NCBI GenBank assembly: GCA_028023455.1
Contig: JAQFVV010012395.1
Coordinates: forward strand, 1,054,001 to 1,118,000
Origin: Epiperipatus broadwayi
Lineage: Eukaryota > Onychophora > Udeonychophora > Euonychophora > Peripatidae
Reading direction: 5' to 3'
Length of the DNA: 64,000 nt
Positions 22,427-34,675 of the stretch are shown one piece after another. Position 1 is the stretch's first letter, and every line of letters begins with the position of its first letter. The notes beneath the pieces are model-generated. The model ran no database searches and was not told the origin of the DNA. It saw only the letters and a program-made list of their open reading frames with translations. Position numbers and translations under genes: made by a program.

Positions 22427-24978
22427 TGTAACAGTCAGAAAACGTGTGACTCGTAAACATAGTGCAGAATTCGACCACCATACAGAACAGCAGCACCATC
22501 GAGTAGCGAAGCCACCCGTGGTACTGAGTTCGAACATAGTTTATCGGTTCCACAATACAATCCACGAAACAATGCATCTGATGCGACATTAGTAAATATT
22601 TCCTTAGGCACGGTGGTCAGGGATATGCAAGAGATTCATGATTTTATTCTCGAGTTAGCCAATAATCAAACTAATATTAATTAAACATTCATATTTACAT
22701 AATCGAGGAAATATTAGATAGAATGGGTATCGAATAAATGAAACGTAACTGCAGACATATAGTTTAAAATTATTTATTAATACATTTTAATAAAATCATT
22801 GACTAATAATATTTTAGGGATTCAAAGCTACAGTAGCGGGATTTGCAACATGAGTATATTTTAAAGAATACATTATTTATTTGTTTACAAAGGGAATTCA
22901 TTTATTTGAGGGCGTAATCTAGCTACCTAAAATTCTCGAGTAAGTATTTCTAATGCATGCCTTGGGGAATTTATACCTTTGCAATGCAAGAGTCTAAAAT
23001 AAGATGTAAGAGTAGCAGTGGACACATATTTATTTAATTAAAATATTTATTTTATGACTAAGGACAAACATTTCTTTGAGAGTGAATTACGAAGATAATG
23101 CAGAGGTGGAGTGATATATAGAATAATAGAATTGAGTAAAGGAACACGTGGTACGCTTTAAAAAGGTGATAAGGAATGGCAGTATATCGAAACTGCACTG
23201 CCGCGAATGGGTTTATAAGAATGTCGGGCTGGTCTCTGCCTCGGCCCGACGAAGTAAGGTGTCACATAAGCATAACCAGGGACAAGCGGTCCGTGTCGCA
23301 GTTTTGCTGGCTGGCTGCATGACGTTGTCAAGTCCTACGGGAGCACCCATTATGCCTGCTTGTGTAGGACGACTGGGGTTAATTTCAACCCTGAAGAATC
23401 CGGAATATTTACGGCGGAATAGATCATCGCATCTTTAAAACATAACAAATGTATAAGTATAAACGATTATGATAAGATTTAAATAGATTTCTAATTCGGC
23501 CCTACATTATCAACAGTTACTAAAGAACGTTGGTGACTCTCAAAGAAATGTAATTTTCTGGAATTATTCATGATGATTTAATAAATACAAAACCTATATA
23601 AATTGGGAATTATTATAACTAATACGTCAGCCATTTGCGAAGTAGTAGACCCTGCATTACAATAAGTGATGCACTGAATGCGTGTCGATTTATATGAAAG
23701 TTAAGTTAGTTATGGTTTATAAGAATGTCGGGCTGGTCTCTGCCTCGGCCCGACGAAGTACATATTAATGAAAATGTGACATGCATTCACTGTTTCAAAC
23801 GATCATAGATTTAAACTTTGAAAATTGAGACAATTGTGAGCATGCAATAATTAAATAATAAATATAGATAAAATGTAGATTTTAGAAATACGCACCCAAG
23901 ATAGAATGAGGTAAGCTAGATTATTAGAGAAATTTACACATTAAGTTAATTATTCGGTTTTAGTTATACATATGGTAGTTTTACATTTTATAATTTAGAT
24001 AAGTAGTATGAAGAAGAGTTATAGCATATTATTAGAGTACTCTAGAGTTTGAACACAGACAGGTACCTGTTTTATAAGAAGTTTTCTGATTCCATTAGTT
24101 TAGCAGCAAAAAGTTCACGAGTGGCAAGTCTTTCTTGTATTTAGATATTTCATTTAATTTCACAGCAGCAGCAGCTTTTTTATTTATTTCATCAGATCTT
24201 CATGGTGAATTTATGATGGGCAATGGAAAGTTCGGCATCCGATAGGCAATCTCCCGATGGAGAATAATCTAGGTGCTTTACTCGGTCATACCTTGGCAGG
24301 AACAAATTATTTTTATATTTTTGGAGACTCTCCGTGATCGAGAGCAAAGCTAAAGTTGAAGTGAATGTCTCCAGCAAGTCTAAGATGGCCTCTTTTTTTA
24401 TCTTGATCTTTCACCTTTTTGTTAAGGTATTTTTGGGTTCTACTTAATCTGCCCTGAGGATAATCAATGCATTTTGTTGGTTTTTTTAATTAAAGAAGGC
24501 TGCCTTTCTATTGTTTACATTTTACATTTACTAATTACATTTTGGGGAATTTTTCTTTAATTAATCTATTATCTATCACTGACCGTTGCTTTTAAATTTC
24601 AAAAACAAAAAGGGAACATAAGATTATTTTAACTTTTAATTAAATATTACATCAGATTTTTTTAGAATTATTATTAAATGAAATTTAAACAAAGCAATAA
24701 ATACGAACTTACAATCCAAAATAAATGATTAAAATTATACAAAATTATTTAACTAAAAGAAATCTAAATTATACTATTTTATCCCTATTTATTGCCTTTA
24801 ATTTGAGATCGAAATGTGTGCGTGTTTATGCTGAATTCTACATATATTTATATATTTTTAATATTGCTACACACACAACTCGATACCAAAAAGTTTAAAT
24901 TTGGCGGGATAGACTGGTCAGTGAGAGACGACAGAAAAAGGTGAAACTTAAGATTCGAATACAAATCTTACTATTTTA
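22427..24978. mobile_element. 2.55-kb insertion of unknown class within the Gypsy 3' LTR
   Basis: The segment is absent from the intact LTR. It begins TGTAACAGTCAGA and ends about CTTACTATTTTA. A 4-base ATAT may be duplicated on both sides, but this is weak in an AT repeat. The ends share 9 of 13 positions when inverted. It contains an exact 46-bp direct repeat (23211-23256 and 23717-23762) with a GTCGGGC/GCCCGAC hairpin and a GC-richer block at 23150-23430. The longest open stretch there (23148-23438, 96 codons) matches nothing I recognise. A solo LTR with TG start but no clear CA end, or a non-autonomous DNA element, are both possible. Confidence 0.7.
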
Positions 24979-25116
24979 ATATGAGCTGATAGAAAAGTAC
25001 GTGTTTATTTATTTCTAATAAAACAAGTGCTATTACAATGTATATATTCTATTTTTAAAAATTTGTGTGTATATATATATATGTATTAGTATGAGCTGAC
25101 AGAAAATACCAGCTCA
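24979..25116 (-). repeat. 3' LTR of the Gypsy element, promoter-proximal part
   Basis: Matches 29050-29180 of the intact LTR, including GAGCTGATAGAAAAGTA and the terminal CCAGCTCA on plus. It is separated from the rest of the LTR by the 2.55-kb insertion and lies directly against the purine tract. Confidence 0.88.
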
Positions 25117-25169
25117 TTGCACCCTTTTCCAAAAACAAAAAAAAACTTACAAAAAAAAACAACTTTTAA

Positions 25170-25860
25170 TCATGCCATGGGGTTTTTTTTTTCGTGCTTT
25201 TCTTTAAAAGGTTTTAGGCTTCGTGCATTATAAGTACACTTTTTATTTCTTTTACCTTGTACTATGAATGCATTAGGTCCACATTTTTGGATGATCCTGT
25301 ATGGGCCCTCGAATAGAGGGAAAAACTTTTTATATTGTTTATCACTTAATTTGCTAACTGGCTGAGTTTTAACATAAACCCAGTCTCCTACCGTAAATTG
25401 TATTGGGCAAGCATTCCCCTTCTTTATTCTCTGTTCAGCCTTCTTCTTTAATCTGTCTCTAGCAAAGCTTCGATCTTCCACTACATTTATCATTTATCAT
25501 TTCAGTAACAGGAGGAACAGGACACTTGAGGAGAGAAGGCTCAACTTGACCATAGTGCAAGCATTCTGGAGTTAACCCTGTAGATTCGTGGTATGTATAA
25601 TTAATTATTTTATCCATTTGTGGCAATACTTTAAACCACTGTTGATGGTTACCTTTGAAGTGTACGCAAAATAAGTTCCCCAATTCTTTCATAACCTGTT
25701 CGCAAGGGTTAGATTGAGGGTTAAGGATAGAGGTGAGAACGTGATATATCTGTTCTTGCTGAAGCCAATTCTTCCATTCTCTCGATATAAAAGGAGTTCC
25801 ATGATCACTCAAAATCATCCGAGGTTTGCCAACTTGAACAAATTGTTTTTCTTTTAGCAC
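25170..25860 (-). pseudogene. Gypsy integrase core and C-terminal domain, frameshifted
   Basis: The frame 25860-25459 carries ILSDHGTPF (second catalytic Asp) and NPQSNPCEQVMKELG, whose Glu lies 34 residues after that Asp, the D,D-35-E type spacing of integrases. Near 25490 the frame changes to 25493-25170, which reads F-T-V-G-D-W-V-Y-V and KFFPLFEGPYRI, the C-terminal SH3-like module typical of Ty3/Gypsy integrases. The catalytic residues survive although the reading frame is broken. A stop or frame change near 25870 separates it from the zinc-binding part. Confidence 0.85.
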
Positions 25861-25887
25861 AGTTATGGAAGACCCGACATCAGCCTT

Positions 25888-26532
25888 TCATAAGGGATAG
25901 GCCTGGACTAATTTTGAGAAAACATCAAAGGCCACCAATATATATTTATATCTACGAAATGACGGTAGTGGACTGTAAAAATCTATGGCTAGAAGCTTGT
26001 TTGGGTTCTTAGCTATTATTGGCGCCGGTGTTGCAGCGTAATTTTTATTAGCTGGTTTACTTTGCCGACACTCATGGCACCTCTGTAACGTAGTAACCAC
26101 TGACCTATACAAACTCAGCCAATAATACCATCTCTGTTGTATTTGTTTATCAACTTCCTCTTTATATTTGACAGGCACTGGGTATGACCTACCCTGAAAA
26201 TGAGTTTCTTCTTTCACCTTTATCCGATGAACATATCCCTTTATAATTCCGGGTTTAATAGCGAATACTTGTTCATTTTTCAAAAGTGCCTCTTTAAGTT
26301 GACTTTTCCAGCCACTATTATTATTACCTAACTCAGTTATTTTACATTCTATTTCTTGGTATATGTCATTAGTTACCATGTAAGCTACCTTGTTACCCCT
26401 CTGTCTGCTATATCCACTAAATGGCACCTTTTCGTTTCCTATCATTATATTCTTTTCGCTATAATTAATTTTTGTCCCAGTTCGGTGCATAAAATCCGAC
26501 CCCAATATAAGATCTTCTACCAAACCTGACAT
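25888..26532 (-). pseudogene. Gypsy pol remnant: protease C-terminus fused to integrase N-terminus by an internal deletion
   Basis: The open frame starts within the protease flap-to-ILG region (DLILGSDFMHRTG). It runs through the linker to YPVPVKYKEEVDKQIQQ, which is where reverse transcriptase starts. The very next residues, RWYYWLSLY, then C-x2-C (RCHECRQ), belong to the zinc-binding HHCC domain of integrase. An AIDFYSPLP segment (first catalytic Asp) and D-V-F-S-K-L-V follow. The whole RT and RNase H, usually about 450 residues, is missing without loss of frame. This was probably one deletion event. Confidence 0.88.
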
Positions 26533-26559
26533 TGATAATAATGTATGCTGTATTTTTTT

Positions 26560-27360
26560 CTTCCCACTTGTACTTCCCCGTATATTTGTATAGGATCTAA
26601 CTTAACTCTTTTGCCATTAGCCATAGTTATTTCAGACTTTCCTAATTGTAACAACTGTATTTCCCTCTTCTGATCTCTGATTTGATCTAATATTTTATTT
26701 GAGATTATCGAGACTTGACTTCCCCGTGTCTAGTAGGGCCTGTATCTCTATTTCCTGTATTTTTATCATTATCATAGGGCAAGTTTGTTCCACCAGCGTT
26801 TGTATTTTCTCTTCTTCCTCAATTACTACATTTAACAGCTTAGGAAGTTGTTCTTGTTTCTCTTCTTCCTGTACATTTTCTTCCTCTCTAAGAACTTCCA
26901 ATATGTCTTCCACACCTTTGCACCTACAGACAGCTAATCTCTCTCGTATATTTTGCGGTAAATGTTTTTTCATAATACTTATAATTTGCCATTCAGCAAT
27001 AGGATATTCTATCATCCTTCTCAATTTTATCATTTGCTTTAAAAAAAACTGTCTATATCCTATCCCTTCTTTTTTATAGCTGTCTAATTCTATCACTCTT
27101 CGTAACTTTTCTTGTCTCTTTACGTTCCAAAATGTATGTATTAATTTATTTTTGTATTGTTTGAAATCATCTGGTCTTTTCTGTATAATTCTCCACCAAT
27201 CTCTTGCTGTGCCCACCAAATAATTACTTGCTATAATTATTTTTTCTTCTTCCCTTGCCTCGAATATACAAAAACACTCTTAAGTGTTCGAATAGTCTCC
27301 TCTTTGTCTCCTTCGAACATTTTTATCTTAATTCTATCCTGCATTTTATCTACAATATTT
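26560..27360 (-). pseudogene. Gypsy gag (capsid) and protease N-terminal part, frameshifted
   Basis: Minus-strand reading starts near 27360 with a segment ending in KMFEGDKEETIRTL. After a frame change near 27240 it continues with YLVGTARDWWRIIQKRP and an F-K-Q-Y-x-x-K-L-I-x-x-F-W pattern, the usual capsid sequence of Ty3/Gypsy Gag. A Glu-rich linker follows, then ALLDTG (about 26715-26740), the catalytic Asp-Thr-Gly of the retroviral-type aspartic protease. No CCHC zinc knuckle is visible between capsid and protease. After a stop at 26695 the protease continues in other frames. Capsid would form the particle and protease would cut the polyprotein. This copy cannot make them intact. Confidence 0.82.
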
Positions 27361-27531
27361 TAAATTTACTTCCAACACACAAAACCCTCCCCTACTGGGA
27401 CACTAACTCCTCGCTCTAACCACCCGAACCTGCCTAACCCCACTTTTACCCTAATCTCAAGCTGTTTATTTAGTTAACGAGCCCTACATGTTGAGATGCC
27501 ATTTTCTTAAATTTTCCCTGCTCCTACCCTC

Positions 27532-29180
27532 TGTAACAAAACATTTTGTTACGCTCTTAAATTTCAAGAGATTGCAATATACGGTGGCCATTTGAGGGTG
27601 CCACCAAGCATTTCTGCCTAGACCGTATTATAAAATTTCTATAATAACGGTTAATTTATTTACGAACAGCAATCACCAAATGCAAATCTTAAAATAATCT
27701 CTTTTTAATGAACCACATGATCACAAAATGAAATATAAGAATTAATTATAATAAATAAAAAAGAAATAGATCGACACTTCACTGTTGTTGAAATATTTAT
27801 TATATCTTTATTCTATTTGTTGTTTATTCCCTTCCCTCGCGCTTGTCGAATCAAACGCTCCCGATCTTTTTTTTTCTAATCAAGAATTAACATATATTGT
27901 TCTCGAAGGACCATGCGCCATCACTCTACCAATTATTACAATATTTTCATCAAAAAGCATGGTATATAACTATGAGTGAACTCAAAGGTGACTTACTATA
28001 AGAGTGGGTTTGTTAAAAACAACTCCACTCAAACCTCTTTCTAATGTTAAATCTTATCCTCTTAAATTTTACTTGCCCTTAGATTGAGTATACAATTTTC
28101 TTATTCATATCTATACATTATAAGAACAACAATCACAGAAAACAAAGGTAAGTTTACTTAATAAAACATAACACAAAAATATAATGTGGATTAATTTGGA
28201 TTAGCAAATACTTATACTTAAAGACTACATATCCCCCCTTTCTATTGCTGAAACTTTGAGATATTTGAAGTGAAGGTTTTTTTTTTCTTTTTTCCTTTTT
28301 TTAATTCTATTACGCAAATGTCTCTTGCAATTACAACAAAAAAAAAGTTTATTTACCCTGATCGATCAGTGTAGATCCTGTGTGGGTGGAATATTTCACC
28401 CTATATTCGTCGTGGTTTGTCCGTGATCTTCCAGTCCGTTCTCCTCGGCTAGCTCTCTATGTCGGCATTTACAAAACTGTTCCAGGTGGTAATAGGAAGA
28501 GGTTCCCAAAGGGGAAAGTTCTGTTAGATCTAGCCGCTCAACATTTTCTCTTTGCCTTTCTTCTTCTTTTTTTTTTAATGTAATTCTACGATATTTTTAT
28601 ATTGAAGAGTCTGAGCCGAATTGGAACTTATAGATTAGGCATTGACTTCGGCAGAAAAATTCTCATTAATTATAAACAAAAGGAAAGTTCGTAATTTTTA
28701 GTTTTTTTTTTTTCAAGTCTCAGTTCACACCTTTAATATTCTCTTCTTTTATTTCATATTTTATTTTAAAATCCCAAAGAAAAGAAACATTCCACTTGAT
28801 CAGCGTAATAGATAGCATAAAAATACTTTCACTGTCAAAGCCCCATCAATAGAATTAATTGCTTTCTTTTCCCTTTTATCTTTAAGAATTTTTTTAAAAA
28901 ACTAAACAAACTTTTATCAAAAAAAAACATGCAAGATCTTGATCTAATTTATTTTAACTTCTTAAAACTCCATTTTAAAATTAAGTGTTAATTTATTTAA
29001 AAATTATGTATTATAAAATATTTATATTTTAACAAAATGTGTGTATATATATGAGCTGATAGAAAAGTATGTGTTTATTTATTTCTAATAAAACAAGTTT
29101 TATTACAATGTATATATTGTTTTTAAAAATATGTGTGTATATATATGTATGAGTATGAGCTGGCAGAAAATACCAGCTCA
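27532..29180 (-). repeat. 5' LTR of the Gypsy element (1,649 bp)
   Basis: Uninterrupted copy. On minus it starts TGAGCTGGTATTTTCTG and ends in GTTACA. It contains AT-rich and T-rich tracts and a GC-richer block at 28340-28560. It matches 20879-22426 plus 24979-25116 almost end to end. It would carry the promoter and polyadenylation signals of the element, though I could not point to a certain TATA box. Confidence 0.9.
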
Positions 29181-29334
29181 ACCCTTATAATTGTCAATTC
29201 CTATTTTTTTTCTTCAACTGCTGAATCTCACTCCTATGAAGAAAGTTTTTTTTTTTATTACTAAGCCATACAACTTCATTACTTGTACATGTTTTAATCC
29301 TATAATATCCTATTGTTTATTCTGCATTTACTCT

Positions 29335-29400
29335 TAAAAGGGGATTACCTTGACAACAGTTTGAGATAGTTGATTGTTATCTATGTTGAATTGTATAAGT
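29335..29400 (+). repeat. Dispersed repeat copy, single arm
   Basis: Contains CTTGACAACAGTTTGAGAT and GTTGATTGTTATCTATGTTG, matching the 10.6-kb fold-back family. It ends directly at the AT microsatellite. Confidence 0.65.
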
Positions 29401-29408
29401 GTTGACTG

Positions 29409-29517
<109 letters not shown>

Positions 29518-30140
29518 AACTTTATATTTTGGCACAAAATATATAGCTAGGGGAATTAATTAAAATTTCTCTCTATCTTCTTCTAGATGACTTGATTACC
29601 ACAGCTAGTACTTTGCATGATTGACACTTGTATCCAAATTAATTGAATGATGAAATTATATAATTCCATTTTTTTTGCCTTACTGATTATATGATTTCTT
29701 CATATATTAGTTTTGCTCTGTTTCCAAACACTAAGTTAGATAAATTGTACTTAACCTAAAAACAAAAACAATTGCATATTACATAAGTTCATTATGATAA
29801 AAGAAAACAAATTATTTTTCTTTTTTCCTTTAAATAATCCCAGAGATTATTTTGGATTAATTAAAAGATTTATTTAATTTCTTTTGAATTAGTTTATATA
29901 ATATAATAAGTTAAACATATTCTTTTTTTTTTCTTTTTCATTTTAACAGACATGTAAATGAGAAGAAATTTAATTGGCTAAGAAACAAAATAGAACTGCC
30001 AGAGATATTTGTTTTTAAAGAACTGCTGCAGTAATAGCAATTGTATAATAAAATTGATTTTTTTTTTTTACTGTTAAACATACAACAAAAACTCTTTTAA
30101 AAAGGAGAAAATATAAAGATAAAGAAGGAAGTTCAATTAA

Positions 30141-30887
30141 CCCTTTTCCCGCCTCCTACGAAGCTTCTCATCGACATCTGATGTCACTCTAACTCTGGCA
30201 GTTCTTATGCTAAAAAATTCGTTTGATAGGTTTTGAATAGATTTTTAAAAGTTCTGTAAGATGGTGCCCTCTTCCGAATTATTTTACAAGTAAAAAATAA
30301 AAAAAAAACGCATTTAAACCTAAACAAAGAAAGAACATTACTTGTGATTGGTTCTTAGCATGCTCTCAGCCGAAAAAGACATTCTGATTGGCTGGAAAGA
30401 ACAAAGAAACCGCCTGATCAAAGAAAATAAAGAAAAACGCTGAGATTTTCATTTCGAATGCAATTTTAAGTATTAAAAAAATATAATTTCAGAAATTAAA
30501 CTAGTTTTTTAAAAAATATACTAAAAAAACAAAATTATTTTCGAAAAATATTGAAGATTTTAGTAAAAATATTAAAGAAATATTTAAAAAAAATATTTAC
30601 TTTTCTATAACGTAAAAGTCGACCTTTTTGTTTATATTATAGCTTTTATGTTGCCGAAATTGAATATTTTAGAATAAATAAATAGCAATTTATTTTTGAA
30701 AGAACTTTCGTTCTCTTCATAACCTGAAAAATTAGTAATATACTTTTTATAAACGTATCTGAGTTGAATTTAATATTATAGGCGAATATGTTTTAACAAT
30801 AGGCTTTGTCTTCAGTTTGTGAGTTGGCCAATTAAAAGATTTGATTTTTACCTCATACAACCAATAATATAATTAGTGGTTAAAAGG
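30141..30887. mobile_element. Possible piggyBac-like non-autonomous element
   Basis: The segment is flanked by TTAA on both sides (30137-30140 and 30888-30891). It starts CCCTTTTCCCGCC and ends with TTAAAAGG, so the outermost bases are roughly inverted (CCCTTTT versus CCTTTTAA). PiggyBac elements target TTAA and often have CCC ends. It contains no transposase, and TTAA is frequent in AT-rich DNA, so this is tentative. Confidence 0.4.
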
Positions 30888-30891
30888 TTAA

Positions 30892-31864
30892 AACTCTCTC
30901 AAATAATTTAATTTGCAATATTATTAAGTGTTAACAGCAAAATGTATAGCTAAATCTTAACTAATCTGTTCAAGTTGCCCAACCATTGGTCTAGCTGCTG
31001 ATAATCTTCCACAAGAACTACAACTGAACTGCACAGGAATTATTATTGATCATGGCAACAAGAATAAAAGTTCTAAAAGGTCAGTCACCTTGAAATTTCT
31101 TATTGTTTACAAACTAGCCTTGGATAAAATTTTACTTCCCTAACCTTAATACATCGTGTTACATATGTGTGAATGAAGTATTATACTTAACTCAGGATAA
31201 GTTTATTTTCATGAACTTTAACACATAAGGGAGTGTTAATATATGTGGTAAATGAAATGCTGTATATAATGTTTTACTTTACAACTCTAACACCTCTAGT
31301 AATATTATATATGTGTGGAATAAAATACTGTCTTAATATTTTGTATGCTAGTGCCTGAACAAAGAATTAATTATAATCCCACTTTGAACTTATATTAGAA
31401 ACAACATTGTGAGTTATCTTAGTAAAACTACAATACAGTTGTTGAAAGAAATGACAGCTGACAAGGAACTATTCTGGCTGTTATAGAACATGTGGGATAA
31501 TTATTTGCTTGAACTATCATTCTTTGCCTTCGGCACTAATAAATTAAAGTAATAAAATATTTTAATTTGGAATAACACCTAAAGTAAAGTCATACAATTT
31601 CATTAACTTTGAGGATAATCTGATTAAAATTTAGACATATCCTACCTCTAAAAATATTTAGGGTCTTCAGAAAACTTATGTGCCGATCAACTAATTGATT
31701 AATATTCCTTACAAATGGAGATGGAGAAGCATACAATCAACCTTTAAGATTCTATGTCATAATTAAAAAATATATTTAATTTATATTTGTCATTAAATTT
31801 AAGAACTGTGCATATAAGCTAAACTGAAATAAATATCAAAATATCAAATTAACCCACATGCAAT
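30892..31864. other. Spacer, nothing recognised
   Basis: Some repetition of ACTCTAACAC/TTAACACATA words around 31140-31320 suggests a decayed tandem unit of about 85 bp. Confidence 0.4.
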
Positions 31865-32065
31865 GTGATGCACTAAGGCTCCTCTTTTCTCTGAGTCAGA
31901 AATCTGTTAACGGCCATACATTCCTTTTCCATTCCCCACTCTAAGTTTTCTCCATATTCTTTACTATCCTGCTTCATCCCATTTCCACAACAACATCTTT
32001 GTCCACTACTATGGCCTTTATATCTAAATCTCCCCTAATTTTTTTCCACATGGTTAAGAAATTCA
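31865..32065 (-). pseudogene. Short LINE tail, same family as 8421 and 34680
   Basis: Starts at the same 3'-terminal region (GCAATGTGATGCACTAAGGC on plus) and matches the others for about 200 bases before ending. It contains 3' UTR only. The shared 3' end with different 5' cut-offs is the mark of target-primed insertion. Confidence 0.7.
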
Positions 32066-34675
32066 GAACCGCCCCCTGTGAAATAAATATATTTCAAAAT
32101 AGTCAGAATAATTGGATTGTATAATGAAAGAGCTTCTGAATTACTTAATTAAAAGAAACTCCACTGAATATATCTTATATATTCAGACAATATATTTTAA
32201 ATATTACATAAAAAATTTACGATTGCATTAACATAAACATATTGATAGTGATTTTGAAATAGAAGGCACTATTAAAAAAAATGATTTAGCTGGCAAGTAT
32301 ATATAACATTTAGATATTTTGTGTGAATTTCAGAATTTATTTTTTCTATTCAAAGAAGTCTAATTTTTAAATGTTTTTTATTTTTGTTAAGCAAGAGATG
32401 TGAACAGAAAACAAAAAAAATATATATACAAATTGTCTTTAGTCTTTTGAATCTTCTTATGTATGAATATTATAGATGTTGAACTCTTACCAGAGAGCAA
32501 ATGGGCAATAGATGGTGCTAATATTATTACCAGTGATAATTTATTGTTGCTTCCTATCTCTTAATATAATTTATCCTTCCACCTCAGCATTTGCTAGAAG
32601 ATAAACAAATAGGGTTAAAAAGATCAAACCATCATAATCTATTATCTATCTGGCAATACTTAAAAAAAAAGGGAGGGGGGTATTAAAAAAGTATTTGCTC
32701 TACAGTGGATTATTTAAAATTGCTTTTACCTGCTAATCAATTCACCAAACCACATCTTCCTCTTATTTTCATTTTTCTCTATCCCTCCTTCCACCTATTT
32801 ATCTATCTACTTATTTAATCTAATTCACATATCTAATCAATTCCATGTAATAATCAATATGATTTAATCCATTTATCTAAACTAATACTCCTACTCAAGG
32901 GACTGTCCACCCGTCAGCCTATCCATCTATCTATATTAAAACCTAGATTAAAGTCAATAAATTACAGCCATTTTACCTGGGTGTATTTGATACATATTTC
33001 TATAAATTTGTGGAAATATTTACTAAGGTGTGAACAATTGATGCAGCTTGATTGATGTGTCAGAAAATCACTAGCGTTAATAATCATTTCAGAAAAGAAA
33101 ATGTTAGAAAATATAATTCATACTTCAGAAAGAAAAATAAAGACGATTAAAATTTATTATTCTATATATAAAGCTTACTTAAATCGTATTATGTATATTA
33201 ACGTATCAATTGTCATAAGAAATTTACATATATATTCTTAACAAATTTTTTAAAAATTATCATTAAAGGATCAATATATTCTAATTAATTAATTAATAGC
33301 CAAAGATTTTATCATTATATAGTATTAATAAGTTGCCGCCAGAAACCTACTTCTATAAGAATAGTTTAAACAAAACAATATATTACTGCTAGTTCAATAA
33401 TAAATAGAATTCTGTATTATCTATTAGACACAACTTAACAGCAAACCCTATAGTCAGTTAGGAATCATATTTCCATTAAATAAAATAAAAAATTCCATTT
33501 CATTATTGTTTGTTACCTGCCAAAAATTAATTCTCATTCATCAAAATAAAGCATTCTAATAAAATAGTAGAAAATTAAATGAAATCACTCTGATATATAT
33601 AAAAATGCAACATTATTAAGCGGGAATAACAACAATATTCTTTCCACATCTTTTTTTATTCCTTAAGTAGTGTTTTCTATCACGATATCATCTATTAAAA
33701 CCTTTTATCATTATTTTTAATGTGTATTACAGTGATAAATTGTTTTGTTTAGAAATATAGTAGTGTAATCCAATCTCAAGGAAAGGTCAGATCTTCTAGG
33801 TTAATTAGTTTTCTCATTTCTACCTTAAGAAAAGACAAGAGTTAGAGAATTCTACCAATTATCTTTTGACTAATGATGGATGCCAATGAGAGTAGTTAGA
33901 CATGGAATAAAAAGTGACTGAAAACATGAGTAATTTTTTAACGTATTTAAAAAATCAATTAATAGTTACATTGTATTTTTGCCATGGACTGCATAGTTGG
34001 CTTTATTGGAAAAATAACTTTGTAAAGAAATAACAAGTTCCTGGTTTAATTCCTGTGAGGAAAAATTCTGTCCACCTAACTGAGAAGAAACTGTTGTTGG
34101 TCTATTCTCAGGAAAGGGCATTTAAAAAAAAAAAACAGACCTGATGAGATATAGCTCATCATAAAACAGGTTATATTATTAAATTAAAAATTCCAGAATT
34201 GTTATAACATTTATAATTGGTGGACAATTCAAAGACTTCCCAATTATACTAAACCTTGGTTAACAGAAAGCTTGAGTGAAAGGACAAGAATAAGAACACA
34301 GAAAATTTTCATATAGAATTATTATACTAGTATACTCATGAATTACATGGATAGAGCTATATGCAGTTTAATGACTGTAAATTAAACATGGAATTTTAAT
34401 TGCAAAGCTACAAAAAAATGTATTCTTACCTCAATTATAAGCATTTAATGGACCAGATAATATTGGAAATATTTATTAATTTTTGAGTTGACTATTGGTT
34501 CACTTCATATTACTTCATAATTAGACATCTAATAAGAGAACAATTTTGAAATATAGCTGTTAAGCATTTCCTTTCTTAAATATAATAACTCTCACCCCTT
34601 AAAGATCCTAGTAGCGCTAATATATATTTTATTATAAAATAATGGATATTATTAGCAAACATATCAAAAAGTATA
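32066..34675. other. AT-rich spacer
   Basis: Pyrimidine-rich stretch with repeated TCTATC/ATCTA words at 32755-32935. Nothing else is recognised. Confidence 0.45.

Larger units (their letters stand above)
20879..29180 (-). mobile_element. Ty3/Gypsy LTR retrotransposon, internally deleted, with an insertion in its 3' LTR
   Basis: Long direct repeats beginning TGAGCTGG and ending GTTACA (minus strand) bound an internal region of 2,415 bp that encodes pieces of Gag, aspartic protease and integrase. The reverse transcriptase and RNase H are missing. A purine tract (minus GGAAAAGGGTGCAA, 25117-25130) precedes the 3' LTR as expected. The sequence after the 5' LTR does not begin with the usual TGG of a primer-binding site. 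The bases flanking the element (CATCT on the left, ACCCT on the right) are not a target duplication. The LTRs differ at several percent of sites, more near the U5 end. It is an old non-autonomous copy, and the 3' LTR is split by a 2.55-kb insertion. Confidence 0.9.

Noticed and set aside
24192-24377. 61-codon minus frame inside the unknown insertion
   Set aside because: No motif and no supporting context; short enough to be chance.
26699-27079. 126-codon Ser/Cys-rich frame on plus
   Set aside because: It is the reverse strand of the Gypsy gag/protease region; the minus frame carries the recognised motifs.
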